NCBI GenBank assembly: GCA_964400655.1
Contig: CAYNVN010000179.1
Span: forward strand, 1 to 26,246
Length of the DNA stretch: 26,246 bases
Origin: B16-G9 sp964400655
Lineage (GTDB): Bacteria; Bacteroidota; Bacteroidia; Bacteroidales; F082
Direction of reading: 5' to 3'
Positions 14,787-23,927 of the stretch are shown here, one piece after another; position 1 is the stretch's first letter, and each line of letters starts with the position of its first letter. The notes under the pieces are model-generated. The model was not told the origin of the DNA. It did no database searches and saw only the letters and a list, made by a program, of their open reading frames with translations. A program made the position numbers and the translations under genes.

Positions 14787-17465
14787 ATGATCATATTAAA
14801 AAAATATATACTTCCTTTATTTATTGCCGTAGTCTTAATTACATTACCTGCTGCTGCCGTTGCCCAAAATGCAACCACTTACGAGCAGGCAATTAAGCTG
14901 GCCGACAAGCAGTTTGATGCCGGCAACTACATGGATGCCAAAGGCTATTATCAGCTGGCTTTAAAATATAAAAAAGAGGATGCCTACTCAAAAAAGAGAA
15001 TCAACGAGATTATCGACATGATGAGCCGGCAAATGGAAAAGGAGGATGAATATTACGATATCATTGATAAAGCCGACCTGTACTACGATCAAAACGCCTT
15101 TGAACAGGCATTGAAATATTACCGCGATGCGTTAAATGTTATTCCCAACGACGACTATGCCAAAAGCCGTGTTAATAAAATATTGGATATGCAGGCCAAC
15201 GAAAGGGCCCGTCTGGAGAATTTTAAAAAACTGATGGCGGATGGTAACAACCTGTTGGAACAAAACAGGTTTGACGAGGCACTGGCTGCTTTTACCACTG
15301 CCAAACAGCTCTTTCCAAACAATCCCGACCCTGCCGAAAAAATAAAAGCAACCAAAGAGCTTAAAGCCGAATACGAAAACAAGACATTGGTTTTTAATGA
15401 AAAAACAACAGAGGCAGGTCGTTATTTGCTGATAAAAAAATACTCCAACGCCCTGAAGCTTTATCAGGAAGCGCAAAAGTTATTTCCCGACAACAAAGAG
15501 GTAGCGGACAAAATTGCAGAAATAACACCGTTGGCCAAAACGCAACTTGCCTACGACGAACGTGTTGAGGTTGCCGACCAACTCTATATCAACAAAAACT
15601 ACGCAGCAGCCAAAGCAAAATATCAGGAAGCATCAAAACTATGGCCCGACAACAGTTACCCCGGTGAAATGATTGCCAAAATCGACCGGCAGCTGACAGA
15701 GCAGATGAAAGACCTTGAAAACAATTACAAAAAAGCCGTTGCACGGGCCGACAGCCTTTTCAACAAAGAGGATTACGAATCGGCCATTGCCGAATACAAC
15801 CTTGCACTCACCTTAAAACCGGCTGAACAATATCCCAAAAGCAAAATCGACATCATCAACGGTATTTACGAAAAACGCAGGCAGGAACTGCAAGCGCAAT
15901 ACAGCAGTATTTTAATAACGGCCGACAGTTTGTTTAAGGCTCTACAAATTGACGATGCCCGGAAACAGTACGAACTGGCACTGAGCATCCGTCCCGACGA
16001 CCAATATCCCAAAGATCAATTAAAGGCCATTGAAGCAAAAGCAGCCCAACTGGCTGCCGAGCAGGAAACCAAACGGCAATACGATGCCATTGTTGCCGAG
16101 GCCGACCGGCTTTATAAACAGGGGCATTTTGAGCTGGCCATTAACAAGTTTAAAGAGGCACAGTTACTGGGCTCCATTTCGGATTATCCGGCTGAAAGGA
16201 TAAAAGAGATACAGCTGGTAATGGAAAACGCACAAAAAGCTAAAGAGATTAACGAAAACTACAACAAACAAATATTGTTGGGAACACGGCTTAAACAGCA
16301 GGAAAATTATGCAGAAGCACGCAAAGCCTTTGAAGCTGCCGCCAAATTAAAACCTGCCGAACCGATGCCCAAACAGCAAATTGCCGAAATCGACAACCTG
16401 ATACTGGCAAAAGAAAACCGGGCTTTAACAGAAGCAAGATACAAAGCCAAAATGAAAACCGCCGACTCGCTGTTTACCCTGAAAATGTATGAATCGGCAA
16501 AACCGGTTTACAAGGAAGCTGCCGCCATAAAACCCAACGAAACGGAACCCAATAAAAAGATAACCAAAATTGAAACCATCCTTGCAAGCCTTGCACGCGA
16601 AGCCAGTCAGAAAAAAGCGTACAATGCAGCAATAACATCAGCCGATGATTTGTTTGCCAACAAACGTTACGACGAGGCCAAAGCAAACTACGAAAAGGCG
16701 CTTACTATAAAACCCAACGAAGATTATCCAAGACAAAAAATTGTTGAAATAGATAAAAAGCTGAAAGAACTGGCTGCCGAACGGGCGAGAAAATACAGGG
16801 AAACAATTGTAAAAGCTGATAATTATTTTGAACAGGGCAACTATCAGGATGCTTTGTTGCAATACAAAATCGCCTCTTCCTTAAAGCCGGGCGACACCCA
16901 TTGTGAGGAACGCATAAAAACCTGTAATACCGAAATAGAGGCCAAACTTCGTAAGATTAAAGGAGCGTACGACCTTGCCGTTGCCGATGCCGACAAACTG
17001 TATGCTTCAAAAATTTACGACAAAGCCATAAAAGGATATCGCAAAGCCGAAAAAATTAAACCTGACGAAACCTATCCGCAGGAGATGATTGATAAAATCA
17101 CCAAATTTATCGAGGAAAACTCGGTGGTGGATATTATCAACAATCCCACAACCATTAATGCCGGAGAAACCAAAAAATTCACCTTTGAGCCGGTACGAAT
17201 CAATGTTCGTAAATACAATTACATTTTGGTAAGGGCGGTTAATACGGAAGGTAACCCGGCAAAACTGCTGTTTACTTATGGTAGCGACAAAGGAAAAAAC
17301 GGAGGCTTCGTAATTAATTTGGTTGAAAACAACGAAAGCAACGACTACCTGATTCGTATTGGCAATCAGTATAAATGGTTTTCGGAAGATAACAACTGGA
17401 TTACCATTTTGCCGCAAAACGGCAATGTTAAAATAACGCTGATACGGATTTCGAAAACAAATTAA
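14787..17465 (+). CDS. Large exported protein with 13 TPR-like repeats
   Basis: An 892-aa protein with a signal peptide (about 1-27, ending AAAVAQ). Thirteen related units follow from about residue 36 to 775, each of the form xxADxLFxxxxYxxAxxxYxxAxxlKPxexYPxxkIxeI. The alanine of the AD motif (Gly in unit 9) falls near residues 39, 96, 151, 210, 263, 321, 379, 439, 499, 559, 619, 677 and 735, a period of 53-60 aa. This is longer than the 34-aa TPR and suggests a TPR-like helix pair plus a long charged linker helix. The last 110 residues form a separate strand-rich domain. I do not recognise a named family; an envelope scaffold or binding role is inference. It follows the lolD-like gene by 54 bp without an obvious promoter. 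Confidence 0.85.
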   Translation: MIILKKYILPLFIAVVLITLPAAAVAQNATTYEQAIKLADKQFDAGNYMDAKGYYQLALKYKKEDAYSKKRINEIIDMMSRQMEKEDEYYDIIDKADLYYDQNAFEQALKYYRDALNVIPNDDYAKSRVNKILDMQANERARLENFKKLMADGNNLLEQNRFDEALAAFTTAKQLFPNNPDPAEKIKATKELKAEYENKTLVFNEKTTEAGRYLLIKKYSNALKLYQEAQKLFPDNKEVADKIAEITPLAKTQLAYDERVEVADQLYINKNYAAAKAKYQEASKLWPDNSYPGEMIAKIDRQLTEQMKDLENNYKKAVARADSLFNKEDYESAIAEYNLALTLKPAEQYPKSKIDIINGIYEKRRQELQAQYSSILITADSLFKALQIDDARKQYELALSIRPDDQYPKDQLKAIEAKAAQLAAEQETKRQYDAIVAEADRLYKQGHFELAINKFKEAQLLGSISDYPAERIKEIQLVMENAQKAKEINENYNKQILLGTRLKQQENYAEARKAFEAAAKLKPAEPMPKQQIAEIDNLILAKENRALTEARYKAKMKTADSLFTLKMYESAKPVYKEAAAIKPNETEPNKKITKIETILASLAREASQKKAYNAAITSADDLFANKRYDEAKANYEKALTIKPNEDYPRQKIVEIDKKLKELAAERARKYRETIVKADNYFEQGNYQDALLQYKIASSLKPGDTHCEERIKTCNTEIEAKLRKIKGAYDLAVADADKLYASKIYDKAIKGYRKAEKIKPDETYPQEMIDKITKFIEENSVVDIINNPTTINAGETKKFTFEPVRINVRKYNYILVRAVNTEGNPAKLLFTYGSDKGKNGGFVINLVENNESNDYLIRIGNQYKWFSEDNNWITILPQNGNVKITLIRISKTN

Positions 17466-17512
17466 CCGGGCTGTAAACAAAAACAGGCAAATCGCGGAAC
17501 TGCCAGTTGCTG

Positions 17513-18163
17513 CTAACCGATGATACCGGTCACTTTGTCAAGTTTGTCAACAACAACGTTGTGGGCTGCTTTCAACCTCTTTTCCGAATTATGGCCGGTA
17601 CTTACAAGTATCAAATCAACATTTAACATGTCGGCCACCTGCTTGTCGTGCAACGTATCGCCAACAATAACAGCCTCTTCAGGTCTTGTTTCAAGTTTTT
17701 TTAGCAACCTTTTTCCCGTCTCCTCTTTACTGCTTCCGTAATGATCGCCCACACCGGTAACCTCATCAAAATAGTTAAGAATACCCTTTTTGTCAAGTGT
17801 GTTAATTAAACTGTCGTGCTCCATGGCCGAAAGCACCACCTGACGAAATCCCCGTTTTTGAAAATCGCCTAACACCTGCTTTACGCAGGGAAAAAGTGTT
17901 GTTTTACCAAAATTACCATAATAAAGCCCGATGAACTCCATGGCGGGTTTTTCAAAGCCTTCCGACCGGAGGTCGAAACCTACGGCTTTATAATAATCAA
18001 TAACCGGAAAGGTAAAAACCTCCCGGTAAAGCAGCGGGGTAACCTTTGGCAGACCTCGTTTTGTCAGCAAAACATTAATACATTCAACACAATAATCAAC
18101 ATCATTGAGCAATGTACCGTTCCAGTCCCAAATAATTACCTTTTTGTTTTTAAAAATGGTCAT
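17513..18163 (-). CDS. HAD-family hydrolase (phosphoglycolate phosphatase-like)
   Basis: A 216-aa haloacid-dehalogenase-fold protein with a helical cap (about 20-90). Motif I is WDWNGTLLND: D13 is the expected nucleophile, but the second acidic residue of DxD is Asn15. Motif II is VVLSAMEHD, the motif III lysine lies in the SSKEETGKRLL region, and motif IV is VGDTLHDKQVAD. The Asp-to-Asn change removes the usual acid/base residue; similar WDWNGT proteins are, as I recall, common in Bacteroidota, so it is probably a subfamily trait. It lies 26 bp after the universal stress protein gene and is likely cotranscribed with it. The substrate is unknown. Confidence 0.88.
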   Translation of the reverse strand: MTIFKNKKVIIWDWNGTLLNDVDYCVECINVLLTKRGLPKVTPLLYREVFTFPVIDYYKAVGFDLRSEGFEKPAMEFIGLYYGNFGKTTLFPCVKQVLGDFQKRGFRQVVLSAMEHDSLINTLDKKGILNYFDEVTGVGDHYGSSKEETGKRLLKKLETRPEEAVIVGDTLHDKQVADMLNVDLILVSTGHNSEKRLKAAHNVVVDKLDKVTGIIG

Positions 18164-18189
18164 AAGCCGTTTAAGGTTTTTAATCCCTG

Positions 18190-19065
18190 CTAATCTTTTA
18201 CCGGCGGCAAACCAAACACCGGCAATTGGGCCGAAATAAAATCGTCTTTATGTATTCCGCGGCTGAAAAGCAGTTTCAGCGGGTGGGTGGGATGGGCAAT
18301 AAATGCAATCAAATCAATATCGTTATTTGTAGTAACCGTGTTGATGGTTGATTCATGGTCGGCATCATTAACAATCATAAACCTAATCTTTTCTTTCAGC
18401 CGCTCTTTTTCAAAGGTGTTTTCCAACACCTCCATTGTAACAGTCTCTTTATCCGATTTCCGGAAATGGGTAACAAAAATGGTAAAGTTATGATGTTTAA
18501 ACAGTTCCAGTAATTTCTTTATGGCTGAAATGTCGTGGGCATCATTATCAAGTTTGGTTGCATACAAAACATTGTTAAATCGATATTTTGTGTATTGATA
18601 CGGAACCGCGATAACAGGAACCGGGGCTTTACCCATTATTTTCATGGCCATGCTTCCTTCCAAAGGGCCTTTGTTTCCGGTACCCGAAGTTGACATAATG
18701 ATGCCGTCGGTATCAAGTTCTTTACAAATATCCTCAACCATCCATTCCGGATCGCCTGAAACCAGAAACTTATTAACCGTAAAATTGGTGTAGTTACGTT
18801 CTTTAATGTAGTGTTCAACCTCTTCTTTAAGATGAGCCATATTGTTTTCGGCAATTTTTTTTATCTCTTCCGAAAACTCCGTTGAAATTACGGGATCGGT
18901 CATCATGCTATCGGGATCGGCAGTGGGCATATAGAGCATCTGGTCGGCATAAACATGAAACAACCAAAGGGTTACCGGTTCTGCCCTGGTGGCAATTTCA
19001 ACGGCATATTTACAAGAGTTTAACGAACCCTGACTAAAATCGACCGGAATAAGTACTCGTTTCAT
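18190..19065 (-). CDS. Tandem-domain universal stress protein
   Basis: A 291-aa protein made of two UspA-like halves. The first opens with KRVLIPVDFSQGS and ends with MGKAPVPVIAVPY; the second starts near residue 165 (FNNVLYATKLDND) and ends SAQLPVFGLPP. The nucleotide-binding loop of the first half (SGTGNKGPLEGS) has a shorter gap than the classical G-x2-G-x9-G(S/T) pattern, and the second half lacks it, so ATP binding is uncertain. Such proteins are cytoplasmic and linked to stress or starvation. It precedes the HAD gene by 26 bp. No consensus promoter is visible upstream. Confidence 0.9.
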   Translation of the reverse strand: MKRVLIPVDFSQGSLNSCKYAVEIATRAEPVTLWLFHVYADQMLYMPTADPDSMMTDPVISTEFSEEIKKIAENNMAHLKEEVEHYIKERNYTNFTVNKFLVSGDPEWMVEDICKELDTDGIIMSTSGTGNKGPLEGSMAMKIMGKAPVPVIAVPYQYTKYRFNNVLYATKLDNDAHDISAIKKLLELFKHHNFTIFVTHFRKSDKETVTMEVLENTFEKERLKEKIRFMIVNDADHESTINTVTTNNDIDLIAFIAHPTHPLKLLFSRGIHKDDFISAQLPVFGLPPVKD

Positions 19066-19152
19066 TTTTGTTGTATTAATTGTTAAGATGTAAATTCTTT
19101 AAGGGAACCCAGATTTTTACTGGTACGAATTTACTTATTTATATCCTAAAAA

Positions 19153-19213
19153 CAAAAAGGCCGCTTAAAAAGCCCTGAAAACCAATTTCCGGAACTTTTT
19201 AAACAGCCTTTTT
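19153..19213 (-). terminator. Terminator after the acyl-CoA dehydrogenase gene
   Basis: A long stem AAAAAGGC-TTAAAAAG pairs with CTTTTTAA-GCCTTTTT, with a 3-nt internal mismatch and a loop of about 22 nt. A-rich and T-rich ends on both sides make it potentially bidirectional. Confidence 0.8.
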
Positions 19214-19232
19214 ACAGCTTAAAGAGGGTACC

Positions 19233-20375
19233 TTATTTCAGAATGCTCTTTCCGATTACCAAACGCTGAACCTGGTTGGTTCCTTCATAAATCTGGCAGA
19301 GTTTGGCATCACGCATCATTTTTTCAACCAGATAATCGGTTGAATAACCGTCGCCTGCCATTACCTGAACGGCATCGGTAGTTACTTTCATGGCTACGTC
19401 GGAGGCATACAGTTTTGCCATGGCCGAAAGCATATTTTTCTGACGGTTGCCGGTATCGTACATCCATGCCGAGTACCAGGTAACCAAACGGGCAGCTTCA
19501 ATTTCGGTGGCCATATCAGCCAGCATAAAGCTTACACCCTGATTTACCGTAACCGGTTTTCCGAACTGAATACGGTTTTTACCCCAGTTCAAAGCCGTTT
19601 CGTAAGCGGCACGTGCATTACCCACACTTAATGCGGCAACACCCGTACGTGTACGCTCAAAGGTTTTCATGGCCAAAACAAATCCCTGACCTTCTCCGCC
19701 AATAAGATTTTCTTTGGGAACTTCCACATCTTCAAAAATAAATTCGGTTTGCATGGAAGCACGTTGACCCATTTTGCTCAGGTTTTTAACGATTTTTACT
19801 CCCGGAGCGTTGGTGGGCACTACAAAAGCCGATAAACTACGGGCACCTCTTTCGGGGTCAACCAAAGCAAAAACGGTAATAAATTCCGAAACACCGCCAT
19901 TGGTAATGAATCGTTTATGACCGTTCATAACATATTTATCGCCTTTAAGAATGGCTGTGGTTTTAATGCCTGCTACATCCGACCCTGCATTGGGCTCGGT
20001 AAGGGCGTAAGCGGCAACACCTTTCGACTCAACAATTTGTCCGAAAAAACGTTTTTTCTGTTCAGGGCTGGCACCCAGCATCAACGGAGTTAAAGCCAGT
20101 GTGTTGGCATCCATACAAATTCCGATACCCACACAACCTGCACCCAGCTCTTCCGACGCAAGTGCACTTTCAAAAATGCCATGACCGTGTCCGCCATACT
20201 CTTTTTCAATGGGTCCGTTCATCAACCCCTCATCGTATGCTTTTTTCACCACATCCCAGGGGAATTCTGCCGACTCATCGTATTTTCTGGCATTGGGAAT
20301 CATTTCTCTTTGTGCAAAGTCTCTGACCTTTTCCTGCAGTTCAATTTGCTCTTTTGTTAATGAAAAATCAATCAT
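19233..20375 (-). CDS. Acyl-CoA dehydrogenase
   Basis: FAD enzyme that forms the trans-2,3 double bond of acyl-CoA and passes electrons to ETF. At 380 aa it has the normal length and the full domain order: helical N-terminal domain, central beta domain with signature YALTEPNAGSD (about 127-137), and C-terminal helical domain with DGYSTDYLVEKMMRDAKLCQ. The catalytic base is E364 in QIYEGTNQ, the position found in short- and medium-chain and butyryl-CoA enzymes, unlike the long-chain or isovaleryl types. Chain length cannot be fixed. No etfAB genes are adjacent. It is a single-gene unit, divergent from xerD. Confidence 0.95.
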   Translation of the reverse strand: MIDFSLTKEQIELQEKVRDFAQREMIPNARKYDESAEFPWDVVKKAYDEGLMNGPIEKEYGGHGHGIFESALASEELGAGCVGIGICMDANTLALTPLMLGASPEQKKRFFGQIVESKGVAAYALTEPNAGSDVAGIKTTAILKGDKYVMNGHKRFITNGGVSEFITVFALVDPERGARSLSAFVVPTNAPGVKIVKNLSKMGQRASMQTEFIFEDVEVPKENLIGGEGQGFVLAMKTFERTRTGVAALSVGNARAAYETALNWGKNRIQFGKPVTVNQGVSFMLADMATEIEAARLVTWYSAWMYDTGNRQKNMLSAMAKLYASDVAMKVTTDAVQVMAGDGYSTDYLVEKMMRDAKLCQIYEGTNQVQRLVIGKSILK

Positions 20376-20445
20376 TGTTTAAATATTTTGTATTAATTAT
20401 TTGGATTTGTGTGTCTTATCGCTTTTGAATAATTTCAAGTGCTAA

Positions 20446-20453
20446 CAAAAATA
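20446..20453 (-). promoter_or_regulatory. Acyl-CoA dehydrogenase promoter, -7 element
   Basis: The minus strand reads TATTTTTGTT, an exact TAnnTTTG element 70 bp before the ATG. No clear TTTG lies at the -33 distance. It faces away from xerD. Confidence 0.6.
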
Positions 20454-20528
20454 ATCCTTTATATTTATCTTTCTTATTTTTAATGGAAAATTATGATTAT
20501 TTAAACCTTTGTACAAATAACAAAAAGA

Positions 20529-21437
20529 ATGAATTACCTGCCTTTTCAAAAGGGATTTAAAACCTATCTTCAGCTTGAAAGGGGTTTGTCGGAAAACACA
20601 ATAACCGCCTATCTTCATGATGTTTCGCTGTTGTTCGATTTTTTGAACGGTCAAAAAGAGGGGAAAAGTCTCAACAGGGTTACGTATGACGATCTCAACG
20701 ATTTTATTGCTTTTACCGACGAGCTGGGCCTTGGAGTTTATTCAAGGGCAAGGATTATTTCGGGCATCAAGGCATTTTTTAAATATCTTGAGCTGGAAAA
20801 AGCGATTGAAACCGATCCTTCCGAACTGCTGGAATCACCTAAACTGGGCAGAAAGCTGCCGGATGTCCTGGATATTGAGGAGATTGACAGGATTATTTCG
20901 GTCATCGATCTTTCGCTTCCCGAAGGGCAACGCAACAGGGCCATTATCGAAACTCTTTACGGATGCGGATTGCGGGTGTCGGAACTGGTAAACCTTAAGT
21001 TATCGGAACTCTATTTTAACGAAGGTATTATTTCGGTTACCGGAAAAGGTAACAAGCAGCGGCTTATTCCGGTGGGTGATGAAGCCAAAAAAAGCATTTT
21101 ACTTTACCTGCATCACGACCGCGTTAAAATTGAACCTTCAAAGGGAAACGAAGACATTCTTTTTTTGAACCGGCGGGGCGGAAAACTAAGCCGGCAAATG
21201 ATTTTTATTATGATTAAGCGTTTGGTTGAAAAGGCAGGAATTCATAAAAAGATAAGTCCTCATACTTTCCGGCATTCATTTGCCACCCACCTTGTACAAA
21301 ACGGTGCCGACCTGCGTGCCGTACAAGACTTGCTGGGACACGCCTCCATCATCACAACCGAGATTTACACACACCTTAACCGCGAAGATTTGCGAAAGGC
21401 CATTTTAAAATTCCATCCGAGAAACAGCAAAAGCTGA
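20529..21437 (+). CDS. xerD: Site-specific tyrosine recombinase XerD
   Basis: Tyrosine recombinase of 302 aa that resolves chromosome dimers at dif with XerC. The N-terminal SAM-like domain (about 1-90) is followed by the catalytic domain with R149 (GCGLRVSEL), K173 (TGKGNKQR), H245 and R248 (PHTFRHSFATHL), H271 (LLGHAS) and nucleophile Y280 (TTEIYTH). The complete residue set, the length and the lack of neighbouring mobile genes point to housekeeping XerD, not a phage or transposon integrase; XerC cannot be fully excluded. A near-consensus AACCTTTG lies at 20504-20511, and the gene converges on the transketolase pair with only 14 bp between. Confidence 0.93.
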   Translation: MNYLPFQKGFKTYLQLERGLSENTITAYLHDVSLLFDFLNGQKEGKSLNRVTYDDLNDFIAFTDELGLGVYSRARIISGIKAFFKYLELEKAIETDPSELLESPKLGRKLPDVLDIEEIDRIISVIDLSLPEGQRNRAIIETLYGCGLRVSELVNLKLSELYFNEGIISVTGKGNKQRLIPVGDEAKKSILLYLHHDRVKIEPSKGNEDILFLNRRGGKLSRQMIFIMIKRLVEKAGIHKKISPHTFRHSFATHLVQNGADLRAVQDLLGHASIITTEIYTHLNREDLRKAILKFHPRNSKS

Positions 21438-21451
21438 TACCGGGCACTTTG

Positions 21452-22414
21452 TTAACTTTTGGTCTGTTTTCTGGTCATCACCTTTTCGGCCGCATCCACA
21501 ATATTTTTGTCCTTTAAGCCGTAAAACGTCATCAGTTCATCCGGTGTGCCGCTTTGTCCGAAGGTATCTTTAACGGCAATCATCTCCATGGGTGCCGGTA
21601 ACTTTTCAGCAAGAAGTCCCGCAATACTTTCGCCCAGTCCGCCCATTACATTATGTTCTTCGGCCGTAACCACGCAGCCGGTTTTTTTAACCGACTTTAA
21701 AACAGCCTGCTCATCCAGCGGTTTAATGGTATGAATATTTACCACTTCGGCGTTAATGCCTTTTGCTTCCAAAATATCGGCTGCCAGCAGCGCCTCCCAA
21801 ACCAAATGGCCGGTGGCAACAATCGTTACATCGGTACCCTCCTTTAAAACAATGGCTTTACCGATTTCAAAGGGCATATCTTCGGGAATGAATGTTGCCA
21901 CTTTAGGCCTTCCAAAGCGAAGGTAAACCGGCCCGTTAAATCCGGCAATGGCTTTGGTTGCCTGTTTTGTCTGATTAAAATCGCAGGGGTTAATAACGGT
22001 CATGCCCGGCAGTGCTTTCATCATGGCAATATCTTCCAGCACCTGATGGGTGGCACCGTCTTCACCCAGTGTAATTCCAGCGTGCGATGCACATATCTTA
22101 ACATTTTTACCCGAATAGGCCACTGCCTGACGTATCTGATCGTAAACCCTGCTTGTTGAAAAATTGGCAAAAGTTCCGGTAAAAGGAATTTTACCGCCAA
22201 TGGTTAGTCCGGCCGCCATACCAATCATATTGGCTTCGGCAATACCAACCTGAAAAAACCTTTCGGGAAAAGCCTCGGCAAAAGCATTCATTTTCAACGA
22301 TCCCGTAAGGTCGGCACACAAAGCCACAATATTTTCATTTTCTTTTCCCAGTTCGTAAAGGGCTTCGCCAAATCCCGAACGGGTATCTTTATAATTTAAA
22401 ACTTCGTATTTCAT
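21452..22414 (-). CDS. Transketolase, C-terminal subunit
   Basis: Second half of a split transketolase (320 aa), carrying the pyrimidine-binding and C-terminal domains. The catalytic glutamate is E60 in VGIAEANMIGMAAGL, which activates thiamine diphosphate in partnership with the other subunit. HAGITLGEDGATHQVLEDIA and YLRFGRPK are typical. It begins 21 bp after the N-terminal subunit gene and is clearly cotranscribed with it. Both halves are intact and full length for the split form known from archaea and many bacteria, so this is not a broken gene. It works in the non-oxidative pentose phosphate pathway. Confidence 0.93.
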   Translation of the reverse strand: MKYEVLNYKDTRSGFGEALYELGKENENIVALCADLTGSLKMNAFAEAFPERFFQVGIAEANMIGMAAGLTIGGKIPFTGTFANFSTSRVYDQIRQAVAYSGKNVKICASHAGITLGEDGATHQVLEDIAMMKALPGMTVINPCDFNQTKQATKAIAGFNGPVYLRFGRPKVATFIPEDMPFEIGKAIVLKEGTDVTIVATGHLVWEALLAADILEAKGINAEVVNIHTIKPLDEQAVLKSVKKTGCVVTAEEHNVMGGLGESIAGLLAEKLPAPMEMIAVKDTFGQSGTPDELMTFYGLKDKNIVDAAEKVMTRKQTKS

Positions 22415-22435
22415 ATTTCCGTTATTGCCAATTTT

Positions 22436-23281
22436 TTAATAGTCACCAAGCGTTTCTTCAAGCTGAGCCAGCGCTTTTTCCGCCTGCTCATCGTTGGGAG
22501 CATTGCCGTGCCACTTGTGGGTGTGCATCATAAAATCAACCCCCATGCCCATAATTGTGTGTAACAATATCATTACGGGTTTTCCTTTGCCGGTATGCGC
22601 TTTAGCCTTTTTTAGCACCGAAACCACCTCTTCCATGTTGTTACCGTTGCATTCCAGTACATCCCAGCCAAACGCTTCAAATTTTGCCCGCAAGTCCAAC
22701 AGCGGCATTACATCATCGGTATCACCGTCGATTTGTTTATGATTGTAATCAACAGCGGCAATCAGGTTGTCAACTTTTTTTGATCCGCAATAGGCAATGG
22801 CTTCCCACGGCTGACCTTCGTCGAGTTCGCCGTCACCCATCAGGCAGTAAACAAGTTTATTGTCGTTATTGAGTTTTTTGGCACGGCTAACGCCCACGGC
22901 TACCGATAAACCCTGCCCCAGCGAACCGCTTGCAATGCGTACTCCGGGGAGTTTTTCCATGGTAGCCGGATGTCCCTGTAAACGGGTATGCAGTTTTCTG
23001 AAAGTTCCCAGCTCCGAAACCGGAAAATATCCGCTACGGGCCAACACACTGTAATAAGCAGGGCTGATATGTCCGTTCGACAGGATAAACAAATCCTGAC
23101 CAATGCCATCCATATCGAATGGCCGGGGAGTATGATCCATAATTTCAAAGTAAAGGGCAACAAGATAGTCGGTTGCACTAAGCGAACCGCCCGGATGCCC
23201 CGATGCCGCACCATGTACCATGCGGATAATATCGCGCCTTACCTGTGTGGCTGTTTTTTCTAATTGGTTGATAGTTGGCAT
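22436..23281 (-). CDS. Transketolase, N-terminal subunit
   Basis: First half of the split enzyme (281 aa), holding the thiamine diphosphate pyrophosphate-binding domain. The ThDP motif runs from GDG (149-151) to N180, 29 residues on. GHPGG (28-32), QGHPA and GSLGQGLSVAVG match transketolase. The ATG at 23281 lies 34 bp after an exact -7 element. Together with the downstream gene it transfers two-carbon units between sugar phosphates. A DXS-like or other ThDP enzyme is much less likely given these motifs. Confidence 0.94.
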   Translation of the reverse strand: MPTINQLEKTATQVRRDIIRMVHGAASGHPGGSLSATDYLVALYFEIMDHTPRPFDMDGIGQDLFILSNGHISPAYYSVLARSGYFPVSELGTFRKLHTRLQGHPATMEKLPGVRIASGSLGQGLSVAVGVSRAKKLNNDNKLVYCLMGDGELDEGQPWEAIAYCGSKKVDNLIAAVDYNHKQIDGDTDDVMPLLDLRAKFEAFGWDVLECNGNNMEEVVSVLKKAKAHTGKGKPVMILLHTIMGMGVDFMMHTHKWHGNAPNDEQAEKALAQLEETLGDY

Positions 23282-23315
23282 TTTTTAATTTTATAAATCC
23301 TGTTTGTAAAGGATG

Positions 23316-23323
23316 CAAAAGTA
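23316..23323 (-). promoter_or_regulatory. Transketolase operon promoter, -7 element
   Basis: The minus strand reads TACTTTTGCA, an exact TAnnTTTG match 34 bp before the ATG of the N-terminal subunit. No clear -33 TTTG is seen. Confidence 0.65.
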
Positions 23324-23508
23324 ATCTTTTTAAACGAAATCGTTAATGTACCCTTATGATTTTAATATGCCATCAGGTTAATAAAACAGAGGTCGAATAT
23401 TTTCAGTTTATCAACCGAAATACCAGATAAATAGGCAGGTTTGGAGGGTTGAAAAAAAATTAAGAAAACTTTTCCTTAAACTTTGCTTTTTGTTTTAAGA
23501 AATAGATG

Positions 23509-23516
23509 TATATTTG
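23509..23516 (+). promoter_or_regulatory. rplS promoter, -7 element
   Basis: TATATTTG followed by CA is an exact -7 element 38 bp before the rplS ATG. TTTG occurs at 23482-23485 and 23489-23492, at spacings of 23 and 16 bp, so the -33 choice is unclear. Confidence 0.7.
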
Positions 23517-23554
23517 CACTCATTTTTGAAAAACCACTCCAAATCTGTAATAAA

Positions 23555-23908
23555 ATGGGTAAGAACGAATTAATCAAGTTAGTAGAAGAAAGTGTTGAGG
23601 TAAAAGATTTCCCGGCATTTAAAGCAGGTGACACCATTACCGTTGCTTATAAAATTAAAGAAGGAAATAAAGAACGTTTACAGAAATTTACCGGCGTTGT
23701 TTTACAGCGTGCCGGCAGTGGCCCTACCGCCACCTTTACTGTAAGAAAAATTTCGAACAACATTGGCGTTGAAAGAATTTTCCCCATCTCCTCTCCTTTT
23801 ATCGAAGAGATTACCGTTAATAAGGTAGGTGTTGTACGCAGAGCCCGTATCTTCTACTTCAGAAACCTCAGAGGTAAAAAAGCAAGAATCAAAGAGAAAA
23901 GAATGTAA
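23555..23908 (+). CDS. rplS: 50S ribosomal protein L19 (bL19)
   Basis: Ribosomal protein at the 30S-50S interface. From the ATG at 23555 it has 117 aa, the usual length, with the typical DTITVAYKIKEGNKERLQ, FTGVVLQRAG, TFTVRKISNNIGVERIFPI and C-terminal RRARIFYFRNLRGKKARIKE. A longer reading (start 23483) is rejected because it begins upstream of the promoter and adds residues not found in L19. It is monocistronic here, with its own promoter and terminator, unlike the rpsP-rimM-trmD-rplS order of many bacteria. Confidence 0.97.
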   Translation: MGKNELIKLVEESVEVKDFPAFKAGDTITVAYKIKEGNKERLQKFTGVVLQRAGSGPTATFTVRKISNNIGVERIFPISSPFIEEITVNKVGVVRRARIFYFRNLRGKKARIKEKRM

Positions 23909-23927
23909 TCTTTTATTCAAAGAATAT

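Noticed and set aside
20529..21437. Integrase of a mobile element
   Set aside because: Length and residues fit housekeeping XerD, and no att duplication, cargo or phage gene is nearby.
21452..23281. Transketolase broken by a frameshift
   Set aside because: Each half has its own start and complete domains with a 21-bp gap, as in the well-known split form.
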